DNA of 64,000 nt from Oleiagrimonas sp963821885 (lineage in GTDB: Bacteria; Pseudomonadota; Gammaproteobacteria; Xanthomonadales; Rhodanobacteraceae), in assembly GCA_963821885.1 (NCBI GenBank), contig CAWGFN010000001.1:62001-126000 (forward strand). Reading direction: 5' to 3'. A program made the position numbers and the translations under genes. Within the stretch, counting starts at the first letter, position 1. Every line of letters begins with the position of its first letter. This document shows, piece by piece, positions 8,093 to 16,381 of the stretch. A model generated the notes under the pieces. That model made no database searches and was not told where the DNA came from. It saw only the letters and a list, made by a program, of their open reading frames with translations.

Positions 8093-8476
8093 ATGGCGCA
8101 TTTCAAGGATCGCACCCGGGTTTCGGTGGCCGATGTCGACTGGACCGACCCCCGGCTGAACAAGCTGCTGGAGAAGACCGACGGCCTGTCGATCGACAAC
8201 CGTAACCAGCAGTCCGGCACCAAGGTCCAGATCCGCATCGCCAGCGGCTGGGAGTCCAGCGCGGCCGACAAGCCGGCCTTGCTGGTTGCCGATGTCGATG
8301 GGGTGCTGGTGCTGGCCACCCACTTTCCCTTGCCGCACGGTGGCGACGTGCAGGTGATCGGCCTGCCCGGCGCCGGTCCGGAGCTGCGCTGGGCGGTGGT
8401 CACCGACGAACGTGAAGGGCATCGTGCCGAGGACAAGGACGCCGGCATCTTCCTGAACTGGCTGCGCCCGCGCTGA
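8093..8476 (+). CDS. Conserved-looking hypothetical protein, 127 residues
   Basis: A soluble protein without signal peptide or membrane segment. Two halves are visible: a charged N-terminus (RVSVADVDWTDPRLNKLLEK) and a beta-rich part (VQIRIASGWE, PALLVADVDGVLVLATHFPL). I recognise no domain; a PilZ domain was considered but its RxxxR and (D/N)xSxxG motifs are absent. ATG 8093 is supported by GAAGGG 6 bases upstream. It is read rightward ahead of the FakA-FakB gene, 170 bp away. Confidence 0.6.
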   Translation: MAHFKDRTRVSVADVDWTDPRLNKLLEKTDGLSIDNRNQQSGTKVQIRIASGWESSAADKPALLVADVDGVLVLATHFPLPHGGDVQVIGLPGAGPELRWAVVTDEREGHRAEDKDAGIFLNWLRPR

Positions 8477-8646
8477 CGCCCGCGGAAGGCCCCGACGGTC
8501 TGCCGACAATCGAGTAGACTGACCCGAATCGATGCCATGACTTCGGTCCGGGGGGTGATCGTGGAAGCGTCTGCATCGCAAGGATCGCAACGACTCTGTG
8601 CCGGTGGATCCGGCAGGTTCGCGCGCCTGCGTGACGGCGGGTGCGC

Positions 8647-10464
8647 ATGAATGCGTCCAGCGAGGCGGTGGCGCAACGCCTGATACGGGGGCCGGGATTG
8701 CGACGCGCGCTGATAGGCGGTGCGCGCCGTGTCATGGCGCACCGCGAGACGCTCAACCGCATCAATGTATTCCCGGTGGCCGACGGCGATACCGGCAGCA
8801 ACCTGGCTTTCACCCTGGGTAGCGTGATGAGCGGCGCCCTGAGCCGCCGCGCGTCCAGCGTGGGTGAGTTGATGCAATGGGTCAGCGAGGATGCCATCGA
8901 CGGCGGGCGTGGCAATTCCGGCGCCATCCTCGCGCAATTCCTCACCGGGGTGGCCGGCGATGTCGGCGACCGCATCGCGGTGGCTCCGGCGCAACTGGCC
9001 CGGGCCGTGCGCGCGGGTGCGCAGGCAGCCCGGCAGGCCGTGGCCGAACCGCAGGAAGGCACCATGCTCAGCGTGATCTCGGCCTTCGCCGAGGCGCTGG
9101 ACGAGCGTCCGGGCATCCGCGACCTGCGCGCCTGGTTCGGCGCCGCGCTGGAACGCGCGCGACGCGCGCTGGCGCTCACGCCGCGTCAGTTGCCGGTACT
9201 GCTCAAGGCCGGCGTGGTCGATGCCGGCGCGCAGGGTTTTCTCGACCTTCTCGAAGGCATTGCCGCCGTACTGGACGGCCAGGCGGGCACGGCGCAAGCC
9301 TTCGCGGGCCAGGACACGGGCGAGCCGCTGGCCATGCATGAGGGTCTGGCCCTTGACGATGCCGACCCCGAACACCGCTGGTGCACCGAGTGCCTGGTGA
9401 CCGGCGAGGCCCTGGACCTGGCGACCCTGCGCGAGGTCGTGGCGGGCCTGGGGGCCTCCTGCGTGGTCGTGGCCGGTTCCGCCAGCCGGGTACGCGTGCA
9501 TGCCCACCTGGCACGGCCGCAGGCCCTGTTCGACGGCATTGCCGAACACGGGCAGGTCAGTGCCCACAAGGCCGACGACATGCACGCGCAGGCGCGCACG
9601 GCGGCGCTGGGTCGGCAGGTGGCCGTGGTCACCGATACCTCCGCGGATCTGCCCGAGGACGTGATCGAGTCCCTGAACCTGCACCGGGTGCCACTGCGGC
9701 TGAATTTCGGCGACCAGGATTACCTGGACCGCATTGGCATGACGCCGGCGCAGTTCTATGCCCGCCTGCGCGCCAGCGATGCGCTGCCGCGCACCAGCCA
9801 GCCGGCGCCGGGCGACTTCCGCCGCCAGTTCGAGTTCCTGCTCTCGCATCACCCGGCGGTGGTCTATGTCGGCGTGGCGCGGGCGGTCTCGGGCACCATC
9901 CAGTCGGCCGAGGCGGCGGCCCAGCGCGGCGAGGCCGAACGCACCTTCATCGTCGACAGCGCCAACGCCGCCGGTGGTCAGGCCCTGCTGGCGATGGCCG
10001 CGGCCGAGATGGCCCAGGGCGGTGCCGAGGCGTCCGCCATCGTGGCCCGCCTGGACGTGCTGCGCCGGCAGACCCACACCTGGGCCATGACGCGCGACCT
10101 GACCCTGGCCGTGCGCGGCGGCCGACTCCCGGCCTGGACCAAGCCCCTGATCCAGGGGTTGGGCCTGACCCCGGTGGCGCGGGTCAAGCCCAGCGGCAGG
10201 CTGGGCGTGGTCGCCGGGCTGTTCGGCTCGCGCAACCTGCCACAGCGTTTCGCCGCCTACGTGGCCCGGCGCATCGATCGAAAGCGCCGCTGGCGATTGA
10301 TCGTCGGGCATGGTGATGCGGCCATCGATGGCGAGGTGCTGCTGGCCTGCCTGCGTGAACGCATCGACTGCAGCGACGCCTGGCTGGTCGAGACCGGGCC
10401 GGCGATCGGCGCCCATGCCGGTCCGGGCACGCTGGTGGTCAGCCTGCAGCCGGTGGAGGACTGA
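8647..10464 (+). CDS. FakA-FakB fusion: DAK2 kinase domain plus DegV fatty-acid-binding domain
   Basis: A 605-residue cytoplasmic protein joining two subunits that are separate in Gram-positive fatty acid kinase. Residues about 10-200 are the DAK2 nucleotide domain (NVFPVADGDTGSN for Mg-ATP; GGRGNSGAILAQ). Residues about 230-320 match the FakA middle domain, with WCTECL and VHAHL as candidate zinc ligands. From about 325 a DegV/FakB domain follows: VVTDTSADLP, the lipid-headgroup loop PRTSQPAPGDF, RGGRLP and IGAHAGPGTL. The FakA C-terminal domain is replaced by FakB. The expected product is acyl-phosphate, the acyl donor of PlsY, whose gene follows 4 bp downstream. ATG 8647 is preferred over GTG 8641. 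Confidence 0.9.
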   Translation: MNASSEAVAQRLIRGPGLRRALIGGARRVMAHRETLNRINVFPVADGDTGSNLAFTLGSVMSGALSRRASSVGELMQWVSEDAIDGGRGNSGAILAQFLTGVAGDVGDRIAVAPAQLARAVRAGAQAARQAVAEPQEGTMLSVISAFAEALDERPGIRDLRAWFGAALERARRALALTPRQLPVLLKAGVVDAGAQGFLDLLEGIAAVLDGQAGTAQAFAGQDTGEPLAMHEGLALDDADPEHRWCTECLVTGEALDLATLREVVAGLGASCVVVAGSASRVRVHAHLARPQALFDGIAEHGQVSAHKADDMHAQARTAALGRQVAVVTDTSADLPEDVIESLNLHRVPLRLNFGDQDYLDRIGMTPAQFYARLRASDALPRTSQPAPGDFRRQFEFLLSHHPAVVYVGVARAVSGTIQSAEAAAQRGEAERTFIVDSANAAGGQALLAMAAAEMAQGGAEASAIVARLDVLRRQTHTWAMTRDLTLAVRGGRLPAWTKPLIQGLGLTPVARVKPSGRLGVVAGLFGSRNLPQRFAAYVARRIDRKRRWRLIVGHGDAAIDGEVLLACLRERIDCSDAWLVETGPAIGAHAGPGTLVVSLQPVED

Positions 10465-10468
10465 GGGC

Positions 10469-11116
10469 GTGGACATCGCGCGCATCGCTGGATGCTTGCT
10501 GGCGGCCTACCTGCTTGGATCGCTGTCCGGCAGCCTGCTGATCGGTCGCCTGCGCGGCGTCGACATCCGCACCGTGGGCAGCGGCAATGCCGGCGGCACC
10601 AATGCCCTGCGCACGCAGGGATGGCGCTTCGCGCTGGGCACGGTGGTCATCGATATCGGCAAGGGCGCGCTGGCCACCTGGCTGGCGACGCGCTGGATGC
10701 CCGTCACGAGCTTGCCGTGGGGCATCTATGCGGCCGCGCTGGTCGCCGTCATCGGCCATGTCTGGCCGCTGTATCACGGGTTCCGCGGGGGCAAGGGCGC
10801 GGCGACGCTGGTCGGGGCGATGCTGGTGGCCTGGCCGGCGGCCCTGCCGTGGATCCTCGCGGTCTGGCTGCTGTGCCTGTTGCTCAGCGGCTACGTCGGC
10901 CTGTCCACGGTGCTGGCCGCGCTCAGCGCCAGCGTGGTGGCGTGGGCCACGCCCGTGGACCTGACGCGTGCCGTGTTCGCCATCTGTGCCGGGTTGCTGA
11001 TCGTCTTCACCCATCGCGGAAACCTGGCGCGCCTGCGTGCCGGCACCGAATCGCGATTCACCCGCGTGTGGCTGCCCGGACGCTGGGCTGAGCGGGGGCG
11101 CCGCCCGGGTCGTTGA
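10469..11116 (+). CDS. plsY: Acyl-phosphate:glycerol-3-phosphate acyltransferase
   Basis: A 215-residue inner-membrane enzyme that transfers an acyl chain from acyl-phosphate to sn-glycerol-3-phosphate, the first step of phospholipid synthesis. All three PlsY motifs are visible: GSGNAGGTNALRT, GFRGGKGAAT and THRGNLARL, spread between about five hydrophobic segments. It starts at GTG 10469, four bases after the stop of the FakA-FakB fusion, with GGAGGACTGAGGG as ribosome site. Translation of the two is probably coupled. The C-terminus carries a basic tail (RWAERGRRPGR). Confidence 0.95.
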   Translation: MDIARIAGCLLAAYLLGSLSGSLLIGRLRGVDIRTVGSGNAGGTNALRTQGWRFALGTVVIDIGKGALATWLATRWMPVTSLPWGIYAAALVAVIGHVWPLYHGFRGGKGAATLVGAMLVAWPAALPWILAVWLLCLLLSGYVGLSTVLAALSASVVAWATPVDLTRAVFAICAGLLIVFTHRGNLARLRAGTESRFTRVWLPGRWAERGRRPGR

Positions 11117-11283
11117 TATCCAGCACGGATCCGTTGCTGGTGCGCGGGGATCGTCGGCCCGGCCGGGCATCTCGTCGCCTGCGTTCGCATCCACGATGCG
11201 CATGGGTTCCCGCGTGGCGGCATGTCCCGGGACGGGTGATACAGTGACCGTCGATTTTGGCCCATCAGCAACGAGTCGAAGCC

Positions 11284-12213
11284 ATGGATCAAGCCTCCAA
11301 CACCTATCCGATCGGTACGCCCGGACGTCCCTGGGGCGCCGAGGAAAAGGCGCAATGGCTGGCGCGCCAGACCCGCCAGCGCAGCTACGCGGACGACGTG
11401 CTGCGGCGCGTGGAGGCCCTGCGCGGGACCTTCGACGTGGCCACTTACGGCACGCTCGACTACGCGCCGGACATCTATCCGCTGATGGCCGTCCGCAGCC
11501 GCGATTGGCGCGACGACCGGCCGTGCATGCTGGTGACGGGCGGGGTGCACGGCTACGAGACCAGCGGCGTGCATGGCGCCCTGCAGTTCCTGGAGACCCG
11601 CGCCGCGGACTACGCCGGTCGCGCCAATCTGCTGGTGGCGCCGTGCGTGAGCCCGTGGGGCTACGAGCGCATCCATCGCTGGAACCGCGACGCGATCGAT
11701 CCGAACCGATCCTTCCGCGCCGACAGCCCGGCGCAGGAGGCGGCGGCGCTGATGCAGCTGGTGGCGCCGCTGCGCCAGCGCTTCGTGCTGCACATCGACC
11801 TGCACGAGACCACCGACAGCGACGAAAGCGAATTCCGCCCCGCGCTGGCCGCGCGCGATGGCGTGGCCTACGAGCCGGGCGAGATCCCCGACGGGTTCTA
11901 CCTGGTCGGCGACAGCGACGACCCGCAACCGGATTTCCAGCAGGCGGTGATCCGCGCGGTGGCCGATGTCACCCACATCGCGCCGGCCGATGCCGAGGGC
12001 CGGATCATCGGCTCGCCGGTGGCCGCGCCGGGCATCATCAACTATCCGCTGCGCAAGCTGGGGCTGTGCGCGGGCATCACCGATGCCCGTTACCGCACCA
12101 CCACCGAGGTCTATCCGGACAGCCCGCTGGCCACGCCGGCGCAGTGCAACGATGCCCAGGTGGCGGCCGCCTGCGCGGCGATCGAGTACGTTCTCGCGCA
12201 ACCCGTTGATTGA
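11284..12213 (+). CDS. M14 family zinc carboxypeptidase-like protein
   Basis: A 309-residue protein with the M14 fold: the zinc pair from GGVHGYETSG (His and Glu) and HIDLHETT (His), the substrate-binding Asn-Arg in AIDPNRSF, and a late Glu in TTEVYPDS as general base. No signal peptide is seen, so it probably acts in the cytoplasm on small peptides or amidated amino acids, like succinylglutamate-desuccinylase/AstE-type relatives. The start at ATG 11284 is preferred to TTG 11257. The neighbour downstream is an S9 peptidase, 90 bp away. Confidence 0.85.
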   Translation: MDQASNTYPIGTPGRPWGAEEKAQWLARQTRQRSYADDVLRRVEALRGTFDVATYGTLDYAPDIYPLMAVRSRDWRDDRPCMLVTGGVHGYETSGVHGALQFLETRAADYAGRANLLVAPCVSPWGYERIHRWNRDAIDPNRSFRADSPAQEAAALMQLVAPLRQRFVLHIDLHETTDSDESEFRPALAARDGVAYEPGEIPDGFYLVGDSDDPQPDFQQAVIRAVADVTHIAPADAEGRIIGSPVAAPGIINYPLRKLGLCAGITDARYRTTTEVYPDSPLATPAQCNDAQVAAACAAIEYVLAQPVD

Positions 12214-12303
12214 CGGACGGCTCCGGCGCGCGAGCCGCCGCTCCCCACTGCCGCGACGGCTGGCGTAGACTCGAAGGACACTTTTTGTCCCGGGGGTTGC
12301 GTC

Positions 12304-14349
12304 ATGAAGGGTGCGTTTCGTATCGCGGCGATGATCGCCGGCCTGGTCGTGGGCGCCGGCACGCTGCATGCCGCGCCGGCGGCATCGGCGCACGGCAAGC
12401 CATTCCAGCTCGAGGACCTGCGCAAGCTGGTCTCGATCTCCGACCCGCAGGTATCGCCGGACGGCCGGCATGTCGCCGTGGTGGTCTCGCACTGGGACTG
12501 GAAGAACGACAAGAGCAAGCCCGCGATCGTGCTGATCGACGTGGCCAGCGGCCACTCGCGCATGCTGACCTGGAAGCGCGATGACGTCGAAGCGCTGAAG
12601 TGGTCGCACGATGGCACCCGCCTGGCGTTCATCGCCTCCGATGACAGCCCGTCCGACACCGCCGATGCCGACGCCAAGAAGAAGGACGGCGACGGCCCGC
12701 AGCCGCAGGTCTTCGTCATGTCCATGCGGGGCGGCGATCCGGTGCCGGTCACGCAGGCCGAGCGCGGCGTGGACGGCTACTCGTGGAGCCCGGACGATGG
12801 CCGCATCGCCTACGTGACCGAGGATGCCGCGCCCAACGCCAAGGCGGCCAAGGCGCACAACGGCGCCTTCCAGGTCACCAGCAACCATTTCCTGACCCGC
12901 AAGCCGCTCGGCTCCTGGCACCTGTGGGTGGTCGGCAGCGACGGCGGCAAGGCCAAGCGCCTGACCGAGGGCGATTTCAGCCTCGATACCGACCAGCAGG
13001 ACGGCGCGCCCGATCCTGCCTGGAGCGCGGACGGCCGCTCGATTGCCTTCGTGCGCTTCCCGACGCCGTACTGGGGACCGTCGTTCCACTCGGTCGCCGA
13101 CATCGTTCCGGCCGATGGCGGCAAGCCGCGCACGCTGGTTCATTCGCAGGGCGTGCTGGGCCTGCGCTTCGCCCCGGGCGGCGATCGCTATGCCTACCTG
13201 CGCCCGCGCGATGGCGACCAGAACAATGGCAACGCGGTGTACGTGGGCAGTGACGGGCATGACGTCGATGTCACCGCGGCCATGGCGCGCAATCTCAACG
13301 ACTACACCTGGCTGCCCGGCGGCCACGGCCTGCTGCTGACCGGTGGCCTGGGCACCGACGCGGCCATGTGGCAGCTGCCGGTGGGCGGCAAGGCGCGCCG
13401 CGTGGACCTCGGCGGCGTGCAGGTCGACAGCACGCCGAGCGTGTCGCGCAATGGCGTGGTCGCCTTCATCGGCAGCACCTCCGACCATCCGGGCGAGCTG
13501 TACGTGATGCGCTCGCTGCATCAGGCGCCACGCCGCCTGACCAACTACAACGCGTTCGTCGACCAGCGCGTGCTGGGTCGTACCCAGGCCATCGCCTGGA
13601 AGGGCCCCGACGGCTTCGACGAAGATGGCGTGCTGACCTATCCGGTGGGCTACGTGAAGGGCCGCACCTATCCGCTGGTGCTGGTCATCCACGGCGGTCC
13701 CGAGGCCTCCAGCGGCGTCGGCTTCTCCACTCTGGCGCAGTTGATGGCGGCCGAAGGGTTCCTCGTGTTCCAGCCCAACTACCGCGGCTCGACCAACCTC
13801 GGCGATGCCTACCAGCACGCCATCTATCGCGACACCGGCGACGGGCCGGGCAGGGACGTGATGGCCGGCCTGGCGGCGGTCAGGAAGCTGGGCATCGTCG
13901 ATGCCTCGCGCATCGGCGTCAGCGGCTGGTCCTACGGTGGCTACATGACCACCTGGCTGACCGGGCACTACGACGACTGGAAGGCCGCCGTGTCCGGCGC
14001 CGCGCTGACCGACTGGGTGATGGACTACACCATCGCCTACTACCAGACCGGTGACCTGTACTTCTTCGGCGGTTCGCCGTGGACGGCCAAGTACCACGAC
14101 ATCTGGCGCGAGCAGTCGCCGATCGCCTTCGCGCAGAACGTCAAGGCGCCGACCCTGATCATGGGCGACGTGGGCGACCCCAACGTGCCGCTGGTCAACA
14201 GCTACGAGTGGTATCACGCGCTGCGCGACAATGGCGTGGAGGTGCAGTTCTACGCCTATCCGGCCGACACCCACTTTCCCGGCGACATCGTGCAGCGCAC
14301 CGATGTCATGCGCCGCTGGGTCGACTGGATGAAGACGCACCTGAAGTGA
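12304..14349 (+). CDS. S9 family prolyl oligopeptidase/dipeptidyl peptidase
   Basis: A 681-residue exported serine peptidase. The signal peptide ends near residue 25 (AGTLHAAPA). Residues about 35-420 form a beta-propeller with repeated blades such as SPDGRHVAVV, WSHDGTRLAFI and WSADGRSIAFV. The alpha/beta-hydrolase domain carries the nucleophile Ser543 (GWSYGGY), Asp625 (GDVGDPNVP) and His657 (ADTHFPG). Such enzymes degrade proline-containing peptides; in this lineage they usually sit in the periplasm. Nothing appears truncated. Confidence 0.93.
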   Translation: MKGAFRIAAMIAGLVVGAGTLHAAPAASAHGKPFQLEDLRKLVSISDPQVSPDGRHVAVVVSHWDWKNDKSKPAIVLIDVASGHSRMLTWKRDDVEALKWSHDGTRLAFIASDDSPSDTADADAKKKDGDGPQPQVFVMSMRGGDPVPVTQAERGVDGYSWSPDDGRIAYVTEDAAPNAKAAKAHNGAFQVTSNHFLTRKPLGSWHLWVVGSDGGKAKRLTEGDFSLDTDQQDGAPDPAWSADGRSIAFVRFPTPYWGPSFHSVADIVPADGGKPRTLVHSQGVLGLRFAPGGDRYAYLRPRDGDQNNGNAVYVGSDGHDVDVTAAMARNLNDYTWLPGGHGLLLTGGLGTDAAMWQLPVGGKARRVDLGGVQVDSTPSVSRNGVVAFIGSTSDHPGELYVMRSLHQAPRRLTNYNAFVDQRVLGRTQAIAWKGPDGFDEDGVLTYPVGYVKGRTYPLVLVIHGGPEASSGVGFSTLAQLMAAEGFLVFQPNYRGSTNLGDAYQHAIYRDTGDGPGRDVMAGLAAVRKLGIVDASRIGVSGWSYGGYMTTWLTGHYDDWKAAVSGAALTDWVMDYTIAYYQTGDLYFFGGSPWTAKYHDIWREQSPIAFAQNVKAPTLIMGDVGDPNVPLVNSYEWYHALRDNGVEVQFYAYPADTHFPGDIVQRTDVMRRWVDWMKTHLK

Positions 14350-14396
14350 TGCGGGAGTCGCCCGGCGGTCTCATCGCCGGGCGATGCGATCCTGCG

Positions 14397-15335
14397 TCAG
14401 AGCGCCCAGGACACGTTGAGCGACGCCTGCCACGGCGCGACCAGCTGGTTGCCTCGCACGTGCTGGTAGATCGGCGTCGACACGCGCATGTCCACGCGCA
14501 TGCGCTGCCATTGCAGTTCCACGCCCGGCGCCGCCAGCAGGCGCCGGTAGCCGGTGTTTTCCGGTTCCGCGGCCGTGCCGGAGTCATGCCGGCGCACGGC
14601 CACCAGGGCCTGCAGGATCGGCACGATCCGCACGCCCCTGGCCGGCGACCAGCCGGCCGAGGGATACAGGCCGACGGCCGCATCCACCTCGGCGCCCGGG
14701 CGGTAGCCGGCGCGCGCGTTCGTCGGCAGCTCGGCGTGGGCCTGCACGAACCCGCTCCACGAGGCATCGGCGCCGATCTTCCACTGGTGGTAGCCGCCAA
14801 TGAGCAGGTCGGTGGTGCCGGTGCCGATCTGCGTGTCGCGGTCGAAGCCGGCGTATTTCCAGTCGCCGGTCGCCAGCTTGACGCCGAAGCTCGCGCCGCT
14901 GGAGCGGTCTGGCGAGAAGCCGGTGTAGATGCCGGTGATGCGTATGTCGCCGAGCGAGGAGTGATGGAAGCTGGCCGGCGCGCCGGTGTCCTCGTCCCGC
15001 GTGCTGAAATCACGCGTCCAGTAGGGCACGTCGATGCGAAGGCCCCAGTCGCGATTGAACATGTGCTGCATGCCCACGCCGCGGAACATGGTGCGGATCT
15101 GCCGGTCTTCGTTGTCGGCGGCCGGCGCGCGTGAGCTGCCCGACCAGTTGCGACTCTGGTCGAGGTAGTCCAGCTGCGTGAACAGCGTGGTGCCGCTGCC
15201 GAACGTGGTCGGCATCAGGCTGCCGGTGCCGACCTGGAACACGCCGCACCCGCAGGCGCAGGCCCCGGCAACTGTCGGGAACAGGGCGGCCACGGCGAGG
15301 CCGGAGACGAGGATTGGGCGCAATCTCGGCTTCAT
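14397..15335 (-). CDS. Predicted outer-membrane protein with CxCxC N-terminus
   Basis: A 312-residue protein. A signal segment (LVSGLAVAALFPTVAGA) is followed at once by CACGCGVFQVG, three cysteines in CxCxC spacing. The remainder alternates polar and aromatic residues (WGLRIDVPYWTRDF, TTDLLIGGYHQW) and ends WQASLNVSWAL, consistent with a beta barrel. I recall similar uncharacterised outer-membrane proteins in other proteobacteria but no function. The start at 15335 is decided by CAGGAA 7 bases upstream rather than the ATG at 15350. The cysteines could bind metal; alternatively the first could be lipidated, though the lipobox is poor. Its neighbour upstream on the opposite side is the TonB-like gene. 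Confidence 0.62.
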   Translation of the reverse strand: MKPRLRPILVSGLAVAALFPTVAGACACGCGVFQVGTGSLMPTTFGSGTTLFTQLDYLDQSRNWSGSSRAPAADNEDRQIRTMFRGVGMQHMFNRDWGLRIDVPYWTRDFSTRDEDTGAPASFHHSSLGDIRITGIYTGFSPDRSSGASFGVKLATGDWKYAGFDRDTQIGTGTTDLLIGGYHQWKIGADASWSGFVQAHAELPTNARAGYRPGAEVDAAVGLYPSAGWSPARGVRIVPILQALVAVRRHDSGTAAEPENTGYRRLLAAPGVELQWQRMRVDMRVSTPIYQHVRGNQLVAPWQASLNVSWAL

Positions 15336-15439
15336 GCGGTATTCCTGCATCGGTCAAAGCCCGCCATGGTAGCGCCTTGCGGCCCGTGGCGCGGCTTCTG
15401 GCCGGGCGTGCGACGCGGTGTCGCACGCCCGCCATCGGT

Positions 15440-16294
15440 CTAGGTCCGGGGCGTGTCGATACGGTGCAGGGTCTGCCCCGGCGAGGCCATGTCGTGATCG
15501 GCGGCATGCGTGGCGGCAGGTGGCTGTGCCGAGGTCATCCAGGACACGGAGTGGCGCGGACCGGGGAAAAAGGGCACCCACTTGCCATAGGGGTCCGCTG
15601 GGTGGCCCTGCGTGCCGAGCTTGAACGCGACGGGAATCCACAGATTCCAATAGGTCTTGTCTGCATCCCGGCCGGCATTGGGAATCCCGAAGTGCCAGCT
15701 GCGTATGGCATCCATGGCGGCCTGGGCGAGCACGTTCCGCCAGTGCGCCATCAAATGGGGGCCGCCCCAGCGGTTCAAGTCCACGTGCAGCGTGGCGATT
15801 TTTTCCACATGCCCCTGCCGGTCGATGCGAGCCGCCACGAAGACCGTCCCCGAGACATGGGCTACCACCGCCTCCTGCGGGTATTGCGGTGGATGGTGCG
15901 GGCCCTTGTAGTACGGCTCCAAGTGCAGCGCGCGCTTCGCGGATGCGTCGCCGAATTGGGTGTCCTGCACGCTCACGCTGTAGTGCTTGCCGTCGACCGG
16001 CTTGGCCAGCATCCGCACGCGCATGCTTGACTTGACCTCGACGGCCTTGCCGTCACGGATCGTGGGGTCGAAGCGCCAGTGCGGGATCGACCGGCCCAGG
16101 ACGTTGACCACCACCGCGGGAAGCTTTTCGGGATGGTCGAGGGCGTATCCGCCCACATGGCCGTCGGGCGTCACCGTGATGGTGCCCTTGACGGTCATGC
16201 TGGCCGAAAATACCGGTTTGCCGCCGGTGGGCGTGTTGCACCACGCAAGGCCGGGCAGCAGCAGAACGGAAATCCATGTCAGAAGGCGTTTCAT
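15440..16294 (-). CDS. Secreted protein with TonB C-terminal-like domain
   Basis: A 284-residue protein with a signal peptide (WISVLLLPGLAWC) instead of the TonB membrane anchor and proline spacer. Residues about 135-180 (PPQYPQEAVVAHVSGTVFVA) match the TonB_C pattern of a Tyr-Pro followed by a beta strand. An earlier repeat-like half (KGTITVTPDGHVGGY) suggests a duplicated strand-turn-strand unit. Without an anchor it cannot transduce energy like classical TonB, and may bind periplasmic or outer-membrane partners. A short hairpin (16316-16341) lies just upstream of the start. Confidence 0.65.
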   Translation of the reverse strand: MKRLLTWISVLLLPGLAWCNTPTGGKPVFSASMTVKGTITVTPDGHVGGYALDHPEKLPAVVVNVLGRSIPHWRFDPTIRDGKAVEVKSSMRVRMLAKPVDGKHYSVSVQDTQFGDASAKRALHLEPYYKGPHHPPQYPQEAVVAHVSGTVFVAARIDRQGHVEKIATLHVDLNRWGGPHLMAHWRNVLAQAAMDAIRSWHFGIPNAGRDADKTYWNLWIPVAFKLGTQGHPADPYGKWVPFFPGPRHSVSWMTSAQPPAATHAADHDMASPGQTLHRIDTPRT

Positions 16295-16381
16295 GAGCAG
16301 TATCCCTTGTCTTCTCGGCTACAACAGGAGAAGGGTAGCCGTTTCGCGGGCATCGTGTAACCGCCGGGGCAGGGATGCAGC

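Noticed and set aside
8093..8476. PilZ domain in the small hypothetical protein
   Set aside because: The RxxxR and (D/N)xSxxG signatures are not present in the right order.
7987..10485. 832-codon ORF antisense to the FakA-FakB gene
   Set aside because: Arg/His/Gln-rich shadow translation with no domain; opposite strand has clear motifs. Same reasoning applies to all long antisense frames here.
10891..14340. 1149-codon antisense ORF across plsY, M14 and S9 genes
   Set aside because: Spans three unrelated, well-supported genes; composition is typical of a high-GC third-position shadow.
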